A stretch of 64,000 nt of DNA from Rhizobium skierniewicense (GTDB lineage: Bacteria > Pseudomonadota > Alphaproteobacteria > Rhizobiales > Rhizobiaceae), in the NCBI RefSeq assembly GCF_014196515.1, contig NZ_JACIDV010000008.1, positions 140,485-204,484 on the forward strand, in the 5' to 3' direction. Shown here piece by piece: positions 52,161 to 59,618 of this stretch. The notes beneath the pieces were generated by a model. That model was not told where the DNA came from. It saw only the letters and a program-made list of their open reading frames with translations, and did not search any database. The translations under genes and the position numbers were made by a program. Positions within the stretch are counted from its first letter, which is position 1. Every line of letters starts with the position of its first letter.

Positions 52161-52553
52161 TCACTCCATCCCCAGGGCGGCCATGTAAGTCTGCAAGATC
52201 GATTCTTCCTCGATGCGTTCGTTTGCATCCTTCTTGCGCAGGCGAATGATGGTGCGGATCGCCTTCGTGTCGTAACCCCGGCCTTTTGCCTCTCCCATCA
52301 CGTCTTTTATGTCATCTGAGATCGCGGACTTCTCTTCCTCAAGACGCTCAACCCGCTCAATGATCGAACGGAGCTCGGCAGCGGCCACGGTTTCGGTAGC
52401 CGCTTCTCCGGTCTCGTCACGGTCGAAGGCTTCGATCTGCCCCGGCAGCGTCGGATTATGAGCTTTACCCCTCGCGGCATCTGTCAGTTTGCGGGCAGCT
52501 TCCTTGAGCACCGGAACTTGCTTCTGCTCGATTGTGAAATTTAGATTTGTCAC
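52161..52553 (-). CDS. DUF2312/GapR-like nucleoid protein
   Basis: 130 residues from GTG 52553 (GTGA overlap, AAGGGG upstream). The C-terminal 75 residues ([49 protein letters not shown]) match DUF2312, the family of Caulobacter GapR, which binds overtwisted DNA ahead of replication forks. A 55-residue N-terminal extension is not part of the family core. Confidence 0.85.
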   Translation of the reverse strand: MTNLNFTIEQKQVPVLKEAARKLTDAARGKAHNPTLPGQIEAFDRDETGEAATETVAAAELRSIIERVERLEEEKSAISDDIKDVMGEAKGRGYDTKAIRTIIRLRKKDANERIEEESILQTYMAALGME

Positions 52554-52966
52554 CGTTCGACCCCTTCTATGCTGTCGAGCGTCAACTGACGCGCGGTTGC
52601 CCGGCGCGCGATGCGCCACGATTTGCTTTTGAGTTCGTTTTCAGAGAGGAGCTTCAGCTTGCCGGTGTCCCTGACCCGCGGGAGAAGAATGGTAACAACC
52701 ACTCCACCGGGCTGGGCGATGACGGCGGCGAATAAGCGGTTATCGAAACTCTGAAGTCCGAATTTCGCCGCAGCAGCGAGGCCCTTTGTCCAGATCAGCG
52801 CCCTGAGAGCGTCAACCGTTGTTTCAGCCGCGTCAGCCAGAGCAAGAGCCCTCGCCTTTTCGGTCGCAAAGTCCTGATGGACGTCGATGTCCAGGATACG
52901 CTGCACATAACGCGATACAGCGTGGAAACTCACGCGCTCCGGGTCATCCCCCGCGGTCTGCTGCAC
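52550..52966 (-). CDS. Hypothetical phage protein (138 aa)
   Basis: 138 residues, unrecognised. [20 protein letters not shown] suggests a helical domain; the C-terminus [18 protein letters not shown] is basic and may bind DNA or RNA. Overlaps both neighbours. Confidence 0.6.
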   Translation of the reverse strand: MQQTAGDDPERVSFHAVSRYVQRILDIDVHQDFATEKARALALADAAETTVDALRALIWTKGLAAAAKFGLQSFDNRLFAAVIAQPGGVVVTILLPRVRDTGKLKLLSENELKSKSWRIARRATARQLTLDSIEGVER

Positions 52967-53231
52967 TGTGTCCCCCCTTCAGCAGATCGTCGGCTTGAAC
53001 CAGCGCAGCCAACTGGCGTCGTGCCGATGCGATTTCGTGATCGGGACGCTTGGCGCGGCCTTCTGAGAATTTGTCGATCCACCAGATCTTGGAGCGGATC
53101 ATGTCTTTGAGGCTCGACCGGATCTGGGTAACCGTGAGTGACGGGGTTCGGGCGGCGTGAGCCTTTTCCGCGATGATCCTGTCTTCGGCGGCGCGGACCA
53201 GTCCACCGACTGATGTTTTCTCGGCCACCAT
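52944..53231 (-). CDS. Hypothetical phage protein (95 aa)
   Basis: 95 residues, helical and basic (TQIRSSLKDMIRSKIWWIDK, HEIASARRQLAALVQADDLL). It begins TGATG on the previous stop and overlaps the next gene by 23 bp. No family recognised. Confidence 0.6.
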   Translation of the reverse strand: MVAEKTSVGGLVRAAEDRIIAEKAHAARTPSLTVTQIRSSLKDMIRSKIWWIDKFSEGRAKRPDHEIASARRQLAALVQADDLLKGGHSAADRGG

Positions 53232-53872
53232 CAGGCTACCTCTCCGAACTTGGCGCGTTCGCTTTGGAGCCTGCTGATTTGCTCGTCGATCTCCCGACGG
53301 CGCTGGAGCTTCGCAGCGTCATCGACCCATTCCGGGGGCTCATCGAAACATGCTGCGAGCAGCGATGGTCCGAATGCAGAGATCAGGAGCGAAAAGTGCT
53401 GCACCGATGGCTGTGAGCGGCGGTGCAGCCAGTTCTCAACGCTTGCAGCAGGTATTCCCGTCACCGCTTCGACGTGGTGCGTCGTGGCACGCGGAAACGT
53501 TCTTTTCAGCCAGGTAACGAGGCCAGTCACTTCGAACTGGACTGCGGAGCCTTGCCCGCAATGTTGCGGGAATTTTCCTGCGGAACCGCCGATACGTTTC
53601 GGTGCAATGTCGAAACGGAGAGGTTCTTCTTCGGCAAAACCGAAGACGCCTTTTAGATGAGGATCATTGGAGGCGATGCGGTGCGACGACAGGGCAATCA
53701 GACGGCTTTCAGTGCGGACAGGAGCCGCGATCATGGCCTGACGTGCGCTCCGCAGGAACTGGCGAAGATGAGAGAAAACGCCCGAGGCAGACGCAATACC
53801 TTTTGCCTCGGGTTCACGGTCAGCCCTCGGGGAGAGAGAAACCGGGGATGCTGGGAATGGGATGACGGTCAC
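53231..53872 (-). CDS. HTH-containing phage regulator/replication protein (213 aa)
   Basis: GTG 53872 preceded by AGGGGG is chosen; the frame upstream is Arg/Pro-rich and unconvincing. The segment TWLKRTFPRATTHHVEAVTG, then IPAASVENWLHRRSQPSVQH, looks like a helix-turn-helix. The C-terminus is a coiled coil (QRRREIDEQISRLQSERAKF). Possible DNA-binding or replication protein. Confidence 0.6.
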   Translation of the reverse strand: MTVIPFPASPVSLSPRADREPEAKGIASASGVFSHLRQFLRSARQAMIAAPVRTESRLIALSSHRIASNDPHLKGVFGFAEEEPLRFDIAPKRIGGSAGKFPQHCGQGSAVQFEVTGLVTWLKRTFPRATTHHVEAVTGIPAASVENWLHRRSQPSVQHFSLLISAFGPSLLAACFDEPPEWVDDAAKLQRRREIDEQISRLQSERAKFGEVA

Positions 53873-54093
53873 TTGCGCCCCCTGTGCTTGGAAAAACTGT
53901 TGGGCGCGAAGACGTTGCGCGGGCGATGGCGGTGGCGACCTTCGATGATGTCCTGCGCCACTTCGTCGAAATCGGTCTGGAAAGAAAAGTGAGCACATGG
54001 CGGCGAGACAAACAGAGGGCCATCGGATGGGCGCAGCTTGGCCAGCAACGCTTCGTCGGTCTGGATGTAGAAGGCGTGAACATTGGCCATCAT
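53869..54093 (-). CDS. Small hypothetical phage protein (74 aa)
   Basis: ATG 54093 (GTG 54096 and ATG 54090 are alternatives, GGAGG upstream). Begins MMANVHAFYIQTDEALLAKL and includes PLFVSPPCAHFSFQTDFDEV. No family. Lies between the Cro-like and HTH genes, coupled to both. Confidence 0.6.
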   Translation of the reverse strand: MMANVHAFYIQTDEALLAKLRPSDGPLFVSPPCAHFSFQTDFDEVAQDIIEGRHRHRPRNVFAPNSFSKHRGRK

Positions 54094-54332
54094 CACGAAA
54101 CGCCCTCCGGCACCGGGGATGGCTCAGGAACGTTACGCTTCAACCGCTCGGCCTCGATGAACGAAACGACCTTTACGCCAGTGTCTTGGAGGACTTTGCC
54201 GCCATTGCGAAGCCTGCCGACGAGTTCGGAGTTTCCCACGGCGCATTTGCCGAAATAGGATTCGCCCATTCCCGTATCGTTCAGGAAAGCATCAATTTTC
54301 GAGAGGAGTTGAGAGGTTTGTTCGGTCATCAT
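54093..54332 (-). CDS. Cro-like regulator
   Basis: 79 residues. LLSKIDAFLNDTGMGESYFG, KCAVGNSELVGRLRNGGKVL and KVVSFIEAERLKR resemble small phage HTH regulators of rhizobia. First gene of the leftward early operon, divergent from the CI-like gene across shared operators. The -10 box (54344-54339) is so close that the transcript should be leaderless. Confidence 0.7.
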   Translation of the reverse strand: MMTEQTSQLLSKIDAFLNDTGMGESYFGKCAVGNSELVGRLRNGGKVLQDTGVKVVSFIEAERLKRNVPEPSPVPEGVS

Positions 54333-54338
54333 GACGTG

Positions 54339-54366
54339 AATATATCCTCGATAGAGGATACGTCAA
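54339..54366 (-). promoter_or_regulatory. Leftward early promoter (cro)
   Basis: On the minus strand TTGACG (54366-54361), a 16-bp spacer exactly filled by an operator, and TATATT (54344-54339). Transcription should start at about 54332, the A of the Cro ATG. Confidence 0.7.
54343..54360. promoter_or_regulatory. Operator O1
   Basis: TATCCTCGATAGAGGATA, inverted repeat with halves TATCCTC/GAGGATA, in the spacer of the cro promoter. Likely repressor site. Confidence 0.7.
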
Positions 54367-54392
54367 CCATCCACTATGAAGGACGTGCAGAA

Positions 54393-54412
54393 ATATCCGA
54401 AATAGAGGATAT
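54393..54412. promoter_or_regulatory. Operator O2
   Basis: ATATCCGAAATAGAGGATAT: one perfect and one degraded half-site, ending 8 bp before the CI start. Overlaps the GATATT (54408-54413) that would be the -10 of cI. Confidence 0.62.
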
Positions 54413-54419
54413 TGCCACC

Positions 54420-54725
54420 ATGAAAAGTGCGGATTGGAGAGCGCGTCTGCGGGACGCATTATCGGCGCGCGGCATGTCCGCTCGTGAAGCATCGTTGGCC
54501 GCGGGCAAGGGCCCAGGCTACGTTCATTCCATATTAAAGGACGGCAAGGACCCCACAGTCGACAATCTGGTCGCGGTTTGTGAGGTTCTCAACGTAAGCC
54601 TGTCCCAGATCATCTACGGGATAGACGTCTCTGCTGAGACGGCTGAGATTTTATCTCTTCTTGAGGGCTCTCCCGAAATGAGGGACGGGATTTTGAAGAT
54701 CCTTCGGAATACGCCGCGGCCTTAA
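54420..54725 (+). CDS. CI-like repressor (XRE family)
   Basis: 101 residues. The HTH is ALSARGMSAREASLAAGKGP, then YVHSILKDGKDPTVDNLVAV; a short C-terminal part lacks a peptidase domain, so it is unlike LexA-type self-cleaving repressors. ATG 54420 fits a leaderless or nearly leaderless transcript. Divergent from Cro over shared operators O1 and O2; the likely lysogeny repressor. Confidence 0.85.
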   Translation: MKSADWRARLRDALSARGMSAREASLAAGKGPGYVHSILKDGKDPTVDNLVAVCEVLNVSLSQIIYGIDVSAETAEILSLLEGSPEMRDGILKILRNTPRP

Positions 54726-54798
54726 GCTCGTCGATACACCCACGCTTTTGCTCATCTGTGAGCGAATTGAGTGTCTCGATCAATCTGGAAACGCGCAT
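54610..54798 (-). CDS. Doubtful small antisense gene (62 aa)
   Basis: MRVSRLIETLNSLTDEQKRG, then CIDELKAAAYSEG is protein-like, with GGGATGG before the ATG. It overlaps the repressor 3' end by 116 bp on the opposite strand. The tail (SQPSQQRRLSRR) looks non-coding. Might be a repressor-region regulator; treat with caution. Confidence 0.3.
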   Translation of the reverse strand: MRVSRLIETLNSLTDEQKRGCIDELKAAAYSEGSSKSRPSFRESPQEEIKSQPSQQRRLSRR

Positions 54799-54879
54799 AA
54801 ATATTCCATCCCTTTGCCAAGCAGGATGATGGAACAGAACAAGAACATAATCAAGACGGGAAACGGCGGCTATTAACAG

Positions 54880-55575
54880 ATGGTAAACACACTTAAGATT
54901 GCAGCTGTCGTTATTTCGGTGTCTGCGCTCGCACCTAGCGGAGCCCTGGGCCTTGATTTCAAGATATTGGAGCATCAGTCAACCGCCCGATATATCAGGG
55001 CATCTGGTACTATTTCGGTAGGGGATGCCGCGGTGTTGCGGGGGCTGCTGGGAGTCGACGGTAAGAAATCTGTGATCGTATTCAATTCTGACGGCGGCTC
55101 AGTCACAGAAGCGTTGAAGATCGGACGAGATCTGAGGCGGAACGGAACTGATACATTCGTGCCGAGCGATGCCCGCTGCCTCTCTGCTTGCATCCTCGCT
55201 TTCGTGGGAGGGGCACATCGGACTGTTTCCGACACCGGAGCATTAGGATCACATCAATTCTACTGGCCCGCGGGGGAGGCGCCGGCTGGGGACGAGGCGA
55301 CGTCCCTCACCCAGCAACTCTCGGCCAGCGTCCTAAGACACTTCATTGCCCTCGATGTAGATCCCGAGGCATTGACCCTCATCATGGAAACGCCGCCAGC
55401 GAAGATGCTGGTGTTTAACACTGCCCTCCTCAAGAGGTTCAGGCTCGTAGGGACCGCGTCAGCATCCGAACGCCCGGCCGTATCGCCTGAGGGAGAAAAA
55501 CGGGTCGGCTGCCCGTTCCCTGAATCGTACATCAACAACGATCCACTGAACCTATATCCAGCCTGCAAGCACTAA
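54880..55575 (+). CDS. Secreted ClpP/crotonase-fold protein (COG3904-like)
   Basis: 231 residues. A signal peptide (MVNTLKIAAVVISVSALAPS) precedes a ClpP-like fold: FNSDGGSVTEALKIG (oxyanion region), then CLSACILAFVGG with S102 as presumed nucleophile, and GALGSHQFYWP with H125. This resembles periplasmic proteins of COG3904. It lies behind the repressor and ends next to operator O3, so it is likely expressed in the lysogen. Confidence 0.75.
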   Translation: MVNTLKIAAVVISVSALAPSGALGLDFKILEHQSTARYIRASGTISVGDAAVLRGLLGVDGKKSVIVFNSDGGSVTEALKIGRDLRRNGTDTFVPSDARCLSACILAFVGGAHRTVSDTGALGSHQFYWPAGEAPAGDEATSLTQQLSASVLRHFIALDVDPEALTLIMETPPAKMLVFNTALLKRFRLVGTASASERPAVSPEGEKRVGCPFPESYINNDPLNLYPACKH

Positions 55576-55576
55576 A

Positions 55577-55596
55577 ATATCCTCTATAGAGAACAC
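55577..55596. promoter_or_regulatory. Operator O3
   Basis: ATATCCTCTATAGAGAACAC: a perfect left half-site and degraded right half. It lies 30 bp upstream of O4, just ahead of the early promoter. Confidence 0.6.
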
Positions 55597-55601
55597 GTCA
55601 C

Positions 55602-55629
55602 TTGACATATCCTCTATAGCGGATATTCT
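55602..55629 (+). promoter_or_regulatory. Rightward early promoter
   Basis: Consensus TTGACA (55602-55607), 16-bp spacer, TATTCT (55624-55629). The spacer is filled by operator O4, the same design as at the cro promoter. Drives the early gene chain from 55684. Confidence 0.72.
55607..55626. promoter_or_regulatory. Operator O4
   Basis: ATATCCTCTATAGCGGATAT, a palindrome with one mismatch, the best copy of the operator family in the window. Confidence 0.72.
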
Positions 55630-55632
55630 CAT

Positions 55633-55676
55633 CTCCATCGAAGGTTGCTTCGCTGCAACCAGATTTACCGATGGAG
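55633..55676 (+). promoter_or_regulatory. Early leader RNA structure covering an SD
   Basis: Outer stem CTCCATCG (55633-55640) with CGATGGAG (55669-55676); inner hairpin GGTTGC/GCAACC (55643-55660). The outer 3' arm includes the GGAG of the next gene. The transcription start may clip the 5' arm. Confidence 0.4.
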
Positions 55677-55683
55677 TTGACAT

Positions 55684-55812
55684 ATGCGGAACCTGCTTGC
55701 GTTTGCGGGAGCGATATCGCTCGCCCTGATTTTCAGCATCAATGATGACGGCTACGCCCGTTGCTCGCAGGTAGCGTCGCTCGCGACGTGCCACAGCGCT
55801 TTGAACCGCTGA
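55684..55812 (+). CDS. Small secreted or membrane peptide (42 aa)
   Basis: ATG 55684, GGAG 7 nt upstream. The first half is hydrophobic (MRNLLAFAGAISLALIFSIN), followed by two cysteines. First gene under the rightward early promoter. Might be an excluded-superinfection or lysis peptide; unproven. Confidence 0.5.
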   Translation: MRNLLAFAGAISLALIFSINDDGYARCSQVASLATCHSALNR

Positions 55813-55824
55813 GGTGCCGCTTTG

Positions 55825-56127
55825 ATGAGATGGACCTGCACCAATTGCGGCGCTGTTGAACGCCTTACCTTCTATCCTGACTGCTGCTCTTCCTGCGGCG
55901 GCGCGATGATCTGCGACGATGGTCGCACCACGCAAGGTGCGAACGACACTGACATCACTGAGTGTCACGAGCTGCTCGACGCTGCGGGGGAAGGCGACGC
56001 GACGGCGAATGTCATTCTCTGGCAGGAACGCGCCCCGACCTACTACTACAATCCCGAGATGATCGCGGACCTTGCCCTGCAGAACCGCATCGACATGATG
56101 CAGGCCATCTATGGAGCTGCGGCATGA
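55825..56127 (+). CDS. Zinc-ribbon phage protein (100 aa)
   Basis: ATG 55825. CTNCGAVERLTFYPDCCSSC shows two CxxC pairs, a zinc ribbon; the remainder is helical and ends MMQAIYGAAA. Unknown role. Its stop overlaps the following start as ATGA. Confidence 0.65.
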   Translation: MRWTCTNCGAVERLTFYPDCCSSCGGAMICDDGRTTQGANDTDITECHELLDAAGEGDATANVILWQERAPTYYYNPEMIADLALQNRIDMMQAIYGAAA

Positions 56128-56405
56128 CGCTCACATTGAGACAGCGCGCCGACGTGGCACTCGACGCTGCGGCTGATATCGCCCCGGCACCGGATGCGGT
56201 GAAGCACATCGCGTTTAAGGCGATGCGGGCACTTTATCCAGACGAGAGCGGCTCCCTTCTGGGATTTGTCCTGTCTTACCCTGCCCCCAATCTCGCGGAA
56301 GGCATGTCGGCGCTGTATCACGGCGTTGGCATTTTCGGCGATCTTGAGATCGATCACGTCATCGGCGCCATCGTCGCACCAGCCTACGGCGAGAGGGCTC
56401 ACTGA
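56124..56405 (+). CDS. Hypothetical phage protein (93 aa)
   Basis: 93 residues with helical start (MTLTLRQRADVALDAAADIA) and FGDLEIDHVIGAIVAPAYGE. No family recognised. Coupled to the zinc-ribbon gene. Confidence 0.6.
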   Translation: MTLTLRQRADVALDAAADIAPAPDAVKHIAFKAMRALYPDESGSLLGFVLSYPAPNLAEGMSALYHGVGIFGDLEIDHVIGAIVAPAYGERAH

Positions 56406-56406
56406 C

Positions 56407-56988
56407 GTGGGCAAGCGTTCGGACTTTCAGCGCAGCAAACACGACAGGTATTTGTCTCCGTACGAGGCCGCCTTACCGCTGCGGCCCTTTCTCCATGGCG
56501 TAGATACGTTCTCCGAGCCGTGCTGCGCGAACGGACGCCTGATCCGCTGGATAGAGAGCTTTGGCCCGACCTGTAAGCATAGTGGTGACATTCAGTTCAG
56601 CATTGATGCGCTGTTAGATCCATGGCTGCTGCAAAACCGTGTCGATGCGATCATCACCAACCCGCCTTACACATGGCAAATCTTGAAGCCGATGATCGAG
56701 CGGTTCATGCGGATCGCGCCGACTTGGCTGCTGCTGGAAGCTGACTTCAAATACAATCTGCAAGCCCGCGAATTCATGACCCATTGCACAGATGTTGTTC
56801 CAATCGGGCGCGTGCGTTGGTTCAGCAAAACCGAACACGACAGCAAAGATAATTACGCCTGGTACCGCTTCGACATTCAGCACCGGCGCGGCCCTGTTTT
56901 CCATCCAATGCAACTCATCGATAAGCGGCGCATCAGGAAGCTGGCGCGCCCGGAAATCGAATATCCGGAGATCGAACGTGCTGCATAG
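56407..56988 (+). CDS. DNA N6-adenine methyltransferase-like protein
   Basis: 193 residues from GTG 56407. SAM-binding motif EPCCANGRLI (37-46) and catalytic NPPYTW (85-90) are those of class I adenine methyltransferases. No target domain beyond the catalytic core is seen. Could be a phage protective methylase. Frame overlaps the next start by 11 bp. Confidence 0.78.
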   Translation: MGKRSDFQRSKHDRYLSPYEAALPLRPFLHGVDTFSEPCCANGRLIRWIESFGPTCKHSGDIQFSIDALLDPWLLQNRVDAIITNPPYTWQILKPMIERFMRIAPTWLLLEADFKYNLQAREFMTHCTDVVPIGRVRWFSKTEHDSKDNYAWYRFDIQHRRGPVFHPMQLIDKRRIRKLARPEIEYPEIERAA

Positions 56989-57223
56989 TTTCCTCAATCT
57001 CCCCGCCCCGCTGTTGGCGGTCTGCGCCGGGCTTATCGCTGGCGCGCTGTATGCGCTTGGCCTGTGCACCGGGAAGCTTCACCGCGAACTGGATCGTCGG
57101 CGCACCGAGCGCCAGATCCTCGAAATCCAAACAAGCATCGACCGCCAAGACGCCATGATGGCTCAGGCGGAACGTGACTACGCCGCCCGCATGGGCCTAA
57201 CCCAAGGAGAATACAATGCTTGA
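56978..57223 (+). CDS. Small membrane protein (81 aa)
   Basis: GTG 56978. A membrane helix (LPAPLLAVCAGLIAGALYAL), then a coiled region (RELDRRRTERQILEIQTSID). Resembles a spanin or an anchor but sits in the early region; unknown. Confidence 0.58.
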   Translation: MLHSFLNLPAPLLAVCAGLIAGALYALGLCTGKLHRELDRRRTERQILEIQTSIDRQDAMMAQAERDYAARMGLTQGEYNA

Positions 57224-57635
57224 TACCGCTCAACACGCCAAGAAGCCCAACCCGGTAGATATCCACGTCGGCGCTAAAATCCGCGCACGCCGTGCAGTGG
57301 TTGGAATGAGCCAGGAGAAGCTGGGCGATGCGCTGGGTATCACTTTCCAGCAAGTCCAGAAATACGAGAAGGGCACCAACCGTGTCGGCGCCAGCCGCCT
57401 GCATCGCATCGCCGAGGTTCTATCTGTCCCGCCAAGCTATTTCTTTGACGGCTCGCCAAGTCATGGAGTGACGGAGAACGACGGGAAGCAGGACGATCTC
57501 ACGACGTTCATGCAGCGTCCCGACGGCATCCGTCTTGCCAAGCTGTGGCTGCGGGTCGGCGATAGCGAAGCCCGGCGCAAGCTTCTCGGCGTGGTCGAGC
57601 TCGTCGCTAACAGCAGCTGCAGCGGCGATAATTAA
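57216..57635 (+). CDS. XRE-family transcriptional regulator
   Basis: 139 residues. HTH: IRARRAVVGMSQEKLGDALG, ITFQQVQKYEKGTNRVGASR. The rest (LHRIAEVLSVPPSYFFDG) is the usual rhizobial XRE type with a short C-terminal domain. Placed inside the early operon, so a secondary regulator rather than the main repressor. Confidence 0.85.
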   Translation: MLDTAQHAKKPNPVDIHVGAKIRARRAVVGMSQEKLGDALGITFQQVQKYEKGTNRVGASRLHRIAEVLSVPPSYFFDGSPSHGVTENDGKQDDLTTFMQRPDGIRLAKLWLRVGDSEARRKLLGVVELVANSSCSGDN

Positions 57636-57707
57636 TCTCAAACATCAGAACTTCTCATTAATCCATTGTTCCCCCTGGCCTTTGAGAGTTTTGACCCGCT
57701 CCGGTTT

Positions 57708-57734
57708 CCTCGCCTGAATTTTCGGCGGGGTTTC
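57708..57734 (+). terminator. Weak hairpin in the gap after the XRE gene
   Basis: CCTCGCC / GGCGGGG with one G-T pair, followed by TTTCCC. It may attenuate transcription between the regulator and the next genes. Confidence 0.35.
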
Positions 57735-57759
57735 CCGAACAGGTCTGATGGAGATTGTT

Positions 57760-58290
57760 ATGACTGATACGACGACGGGGACGGCCATTCCAGCACGCCC
57801 GAAATATTACGACGATGCAGTGCGCGAAATCGCGGTAGATAGCATCATTGATGATGTTGCCGAGTGGATCGAGGAGAGCAGCCAGTTTCAGCAAAAGGCG
57901 CTGAAGGAAGTGTTGGTGCGCTGCATCGATACCAACGCTTACACCTTCGCAAGCAATCTGGAACGTCGGTATGGCTGGTCGCCTGACGCTCGTCTTGTAG
58001 AAATTTTGGATCAATTTTCGCTCTACCAGGCGCACGAAAAAGTGGTTGCGGTATGGGTGTCTGAGCACGGGGTGAAAATCCCGTTCAAGGTGGGAGATCG
58101 TATCTGCTCACCCACTATAAAAGCTGGCACCGTCGAATACCTGTACGATGAAACGGCAAAGATCGGCATCATTTCCGATGAAGACATTGAGAAAACGACA
58201 CGCCCGATCAGGCTTGTCGACTTCGAGGAAGCCACCCCAATTCTCGGCACCATCGGCGAGGCATCGGCACCGGAAGGCGGTGCATCATGA
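57760..58290 (+). CDS. Hypothetical early protein (176 aa)
   Basis: ATG 57760 after GGAG. Helical N-terminus (VREIAVDSIIDDVAEWIEES), then a beta segment (VGDRICSPTIKAGTVEYLYD) like a small KOW/SH3 domain. Unknown function. Confidence 0.65.
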   Translation: MTDTTTGTAIPARPKYYDDAVREIAVDSIIDDVAEWIEESSQFQQKALKEVLVRCIDTNAYTFASNLERRYGWSPDARLVEILDQFSLYQAHEKVVAVWVSEHGVKIPFKVGDRICSPTIKAGTVEYLYDETAKIGIISDEDIEKTTRPIRLVDFEEATPILGTIGEASAPEGGAS

Positions 58291-58682
58291 GCAATGCTGA
58301 CCTGAAACAGCGTTGGGCCGACGCCCAAGCCAATGTCGATGAATTGGAAGAGCAGCGCTATGAGCTCATCAGGCATACCGAGCAGGAATACCTGGCTGCG
58401 CTGGACGCGCTCGATGCCGTCGATAAGGAACTTGGCGAGGTTGAGTGCCTTCGATGCGAAGCATGTCGCGCTCCTATCTTCGAAGGCGATTTATACCACG
58501 GCGGCGATACGCCGATGTGCTTCGAGTGCGCACCTACCTATCAATCGCTGATTGACGAGCCAGAGATGTTCGTTGACGAAGACTTGGAACACGCGGACCC
58601 CGACAGGCTTCGTGCGGAATACGACGCTCACATCGCCAAGGGCGGCAGCCCTGACGACAAGTTGGTGGCGGTCCATGGTTGA
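58287..58682 (+). CDS. Zinc-binding early protein with coiled coil (131 aa)
   Basis: A coiled coil (LKQRWADAQANVDELEEQRY) then CLRCEACRAPIFEGDLYHGG and CFECAP, two CxxC pairs. Possibly a small DNA- or protein-binding factor. Confidence 0.62.
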   Translation: MSNADLKQRWADAQANVDELEEQRYELIRHTEQEYLAALDALDAVDKELGEVECLRCEACRAPIFEGDLYHGGDTPMCFECAPTYQSLIDEPEMFVDEDLEHADPDRLRAEYDAHIAKGGSPDDKLVAVHG

Positions 58683-59334
58683 GCGCGCAATTCTTTTCAA
58701 CGGTACGATGGTCGCTGCTCTTCTCGCTGGGCGCAAGACACAGACACGGCGTGCTTTAAAGCCACCTTATGGGACGCTGGAACTGACCTCGAATGGCTGG
58801 AAGCCTATTCACACAAAAGTCCATGTTAACGACCGGCTCTACGTCTGCGAAACCCATTTCCGCTACGGCCATTGGGAGCCGAAAGGCACAGCAAAGACCA
58901 AGGGCGGGAAACAGAAGTGGCACTTCGTCGAGGATTCGGCGGTTGTGGTGTTCGACGCGCCGGCAGAGTTCCGCAAGGGAATGAGCAACGCTGACCCATA
59001 CACCCCGGCGTGGCACAAGCGTCCCGGTCGGTTCATGTTCCGCAAGCACTCACGCCTGACCCTTAAAATCACAGATGTGCGGATCGAGCGCTTGCAGGAT
59101 ATAAGCGAGACCGATGCGGTTGCCGAGGGTTGCTTCAAAGGCAAGGCTTCAGGTCGCGTTTTTAATAGCGCCACCGCAATGCACCTTGGCGGCGATGAGT
59201 GGAGCAATGCCCGCGATTGGTACGCAGATCTATGGGAACGCATCAATGGACTTAACTCATGGGACGCAAACCCATGGGTGGTTGCCTACACCTTCGTCAC
59301 GATCAACGCGAATATTGATCAGGTGGCGGCATGA
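58675..59334 (+). CDS. ASCH/PUA-like phage protein (219 aa)
   Basis: 219 residues from ATG 58675. ILFNGTMVAALLAGRKTQTR is the motif of ASCH-type phage proteins, and KVHVNDRLYVCETH is the next strand. ASCH domains bind RNA. Many phages encode one near methylases or thymidylate genes. Confidence 0.68.
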   Translation: MVERAILFNGTMVAALLAGRKTQTRRALKPPYGTLELTSNGWKPIHTKVHVNDRLYVCETHFRYGHWEPKGTAKTKGGKQKWHFVEDSAVVVFDAPAEFRKGMSNADPYTPAWHKRPGRFMFRKHSRLTLKITDVRIERLQDISETDAVAEGCFKGKASGRVFNSATAMHLGGDEWSNARDWYADLWERINGLNSWDANPWVVAYTFVTINANIDQVAA

Positions 59335-59618
59335 GCGGCCTAATCATCAAATCCATCGGCACCGCTACAGTCGAAATCGGATCTATTCGTGATTTCGGCT
59401 CTTTGACACTTATCGAGACCATCGGGAAGATCGGACCCTTTACACTCTCCCGCAACATCTCCGGCGTTGGCTTCGAGCTATCGGCAGAAGATGAACTTTT
59501 TATGCGGATCAGCATCAAAGACATACTGATGAAGTGTGCCCAAGAGTTCGCCGCAGAGATTGAGCGGCGTAAAGCGTTACCGGCAACGACGGTGCAGATC
59601 GGCCAGGTGGCCGAATGA
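59331..59618 (+). CDS. Hypothetical early protein (95 aa)
   Basis: 95 residues, start and stop overlapping neighbours by 4 bp. Beta-rich N-terminus (IIKSIGTATVEIGSIRDFGS). No family recognised. Confidence 0.6.
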   Translation: MSGLIIKSIGTATVEIGSIRDFGSLTLIETIGKIGPFTLSRNISGVGFELSAEDELFMRISIKDILMKCAQEFAAEIERRKALPATTVQIGQVAE

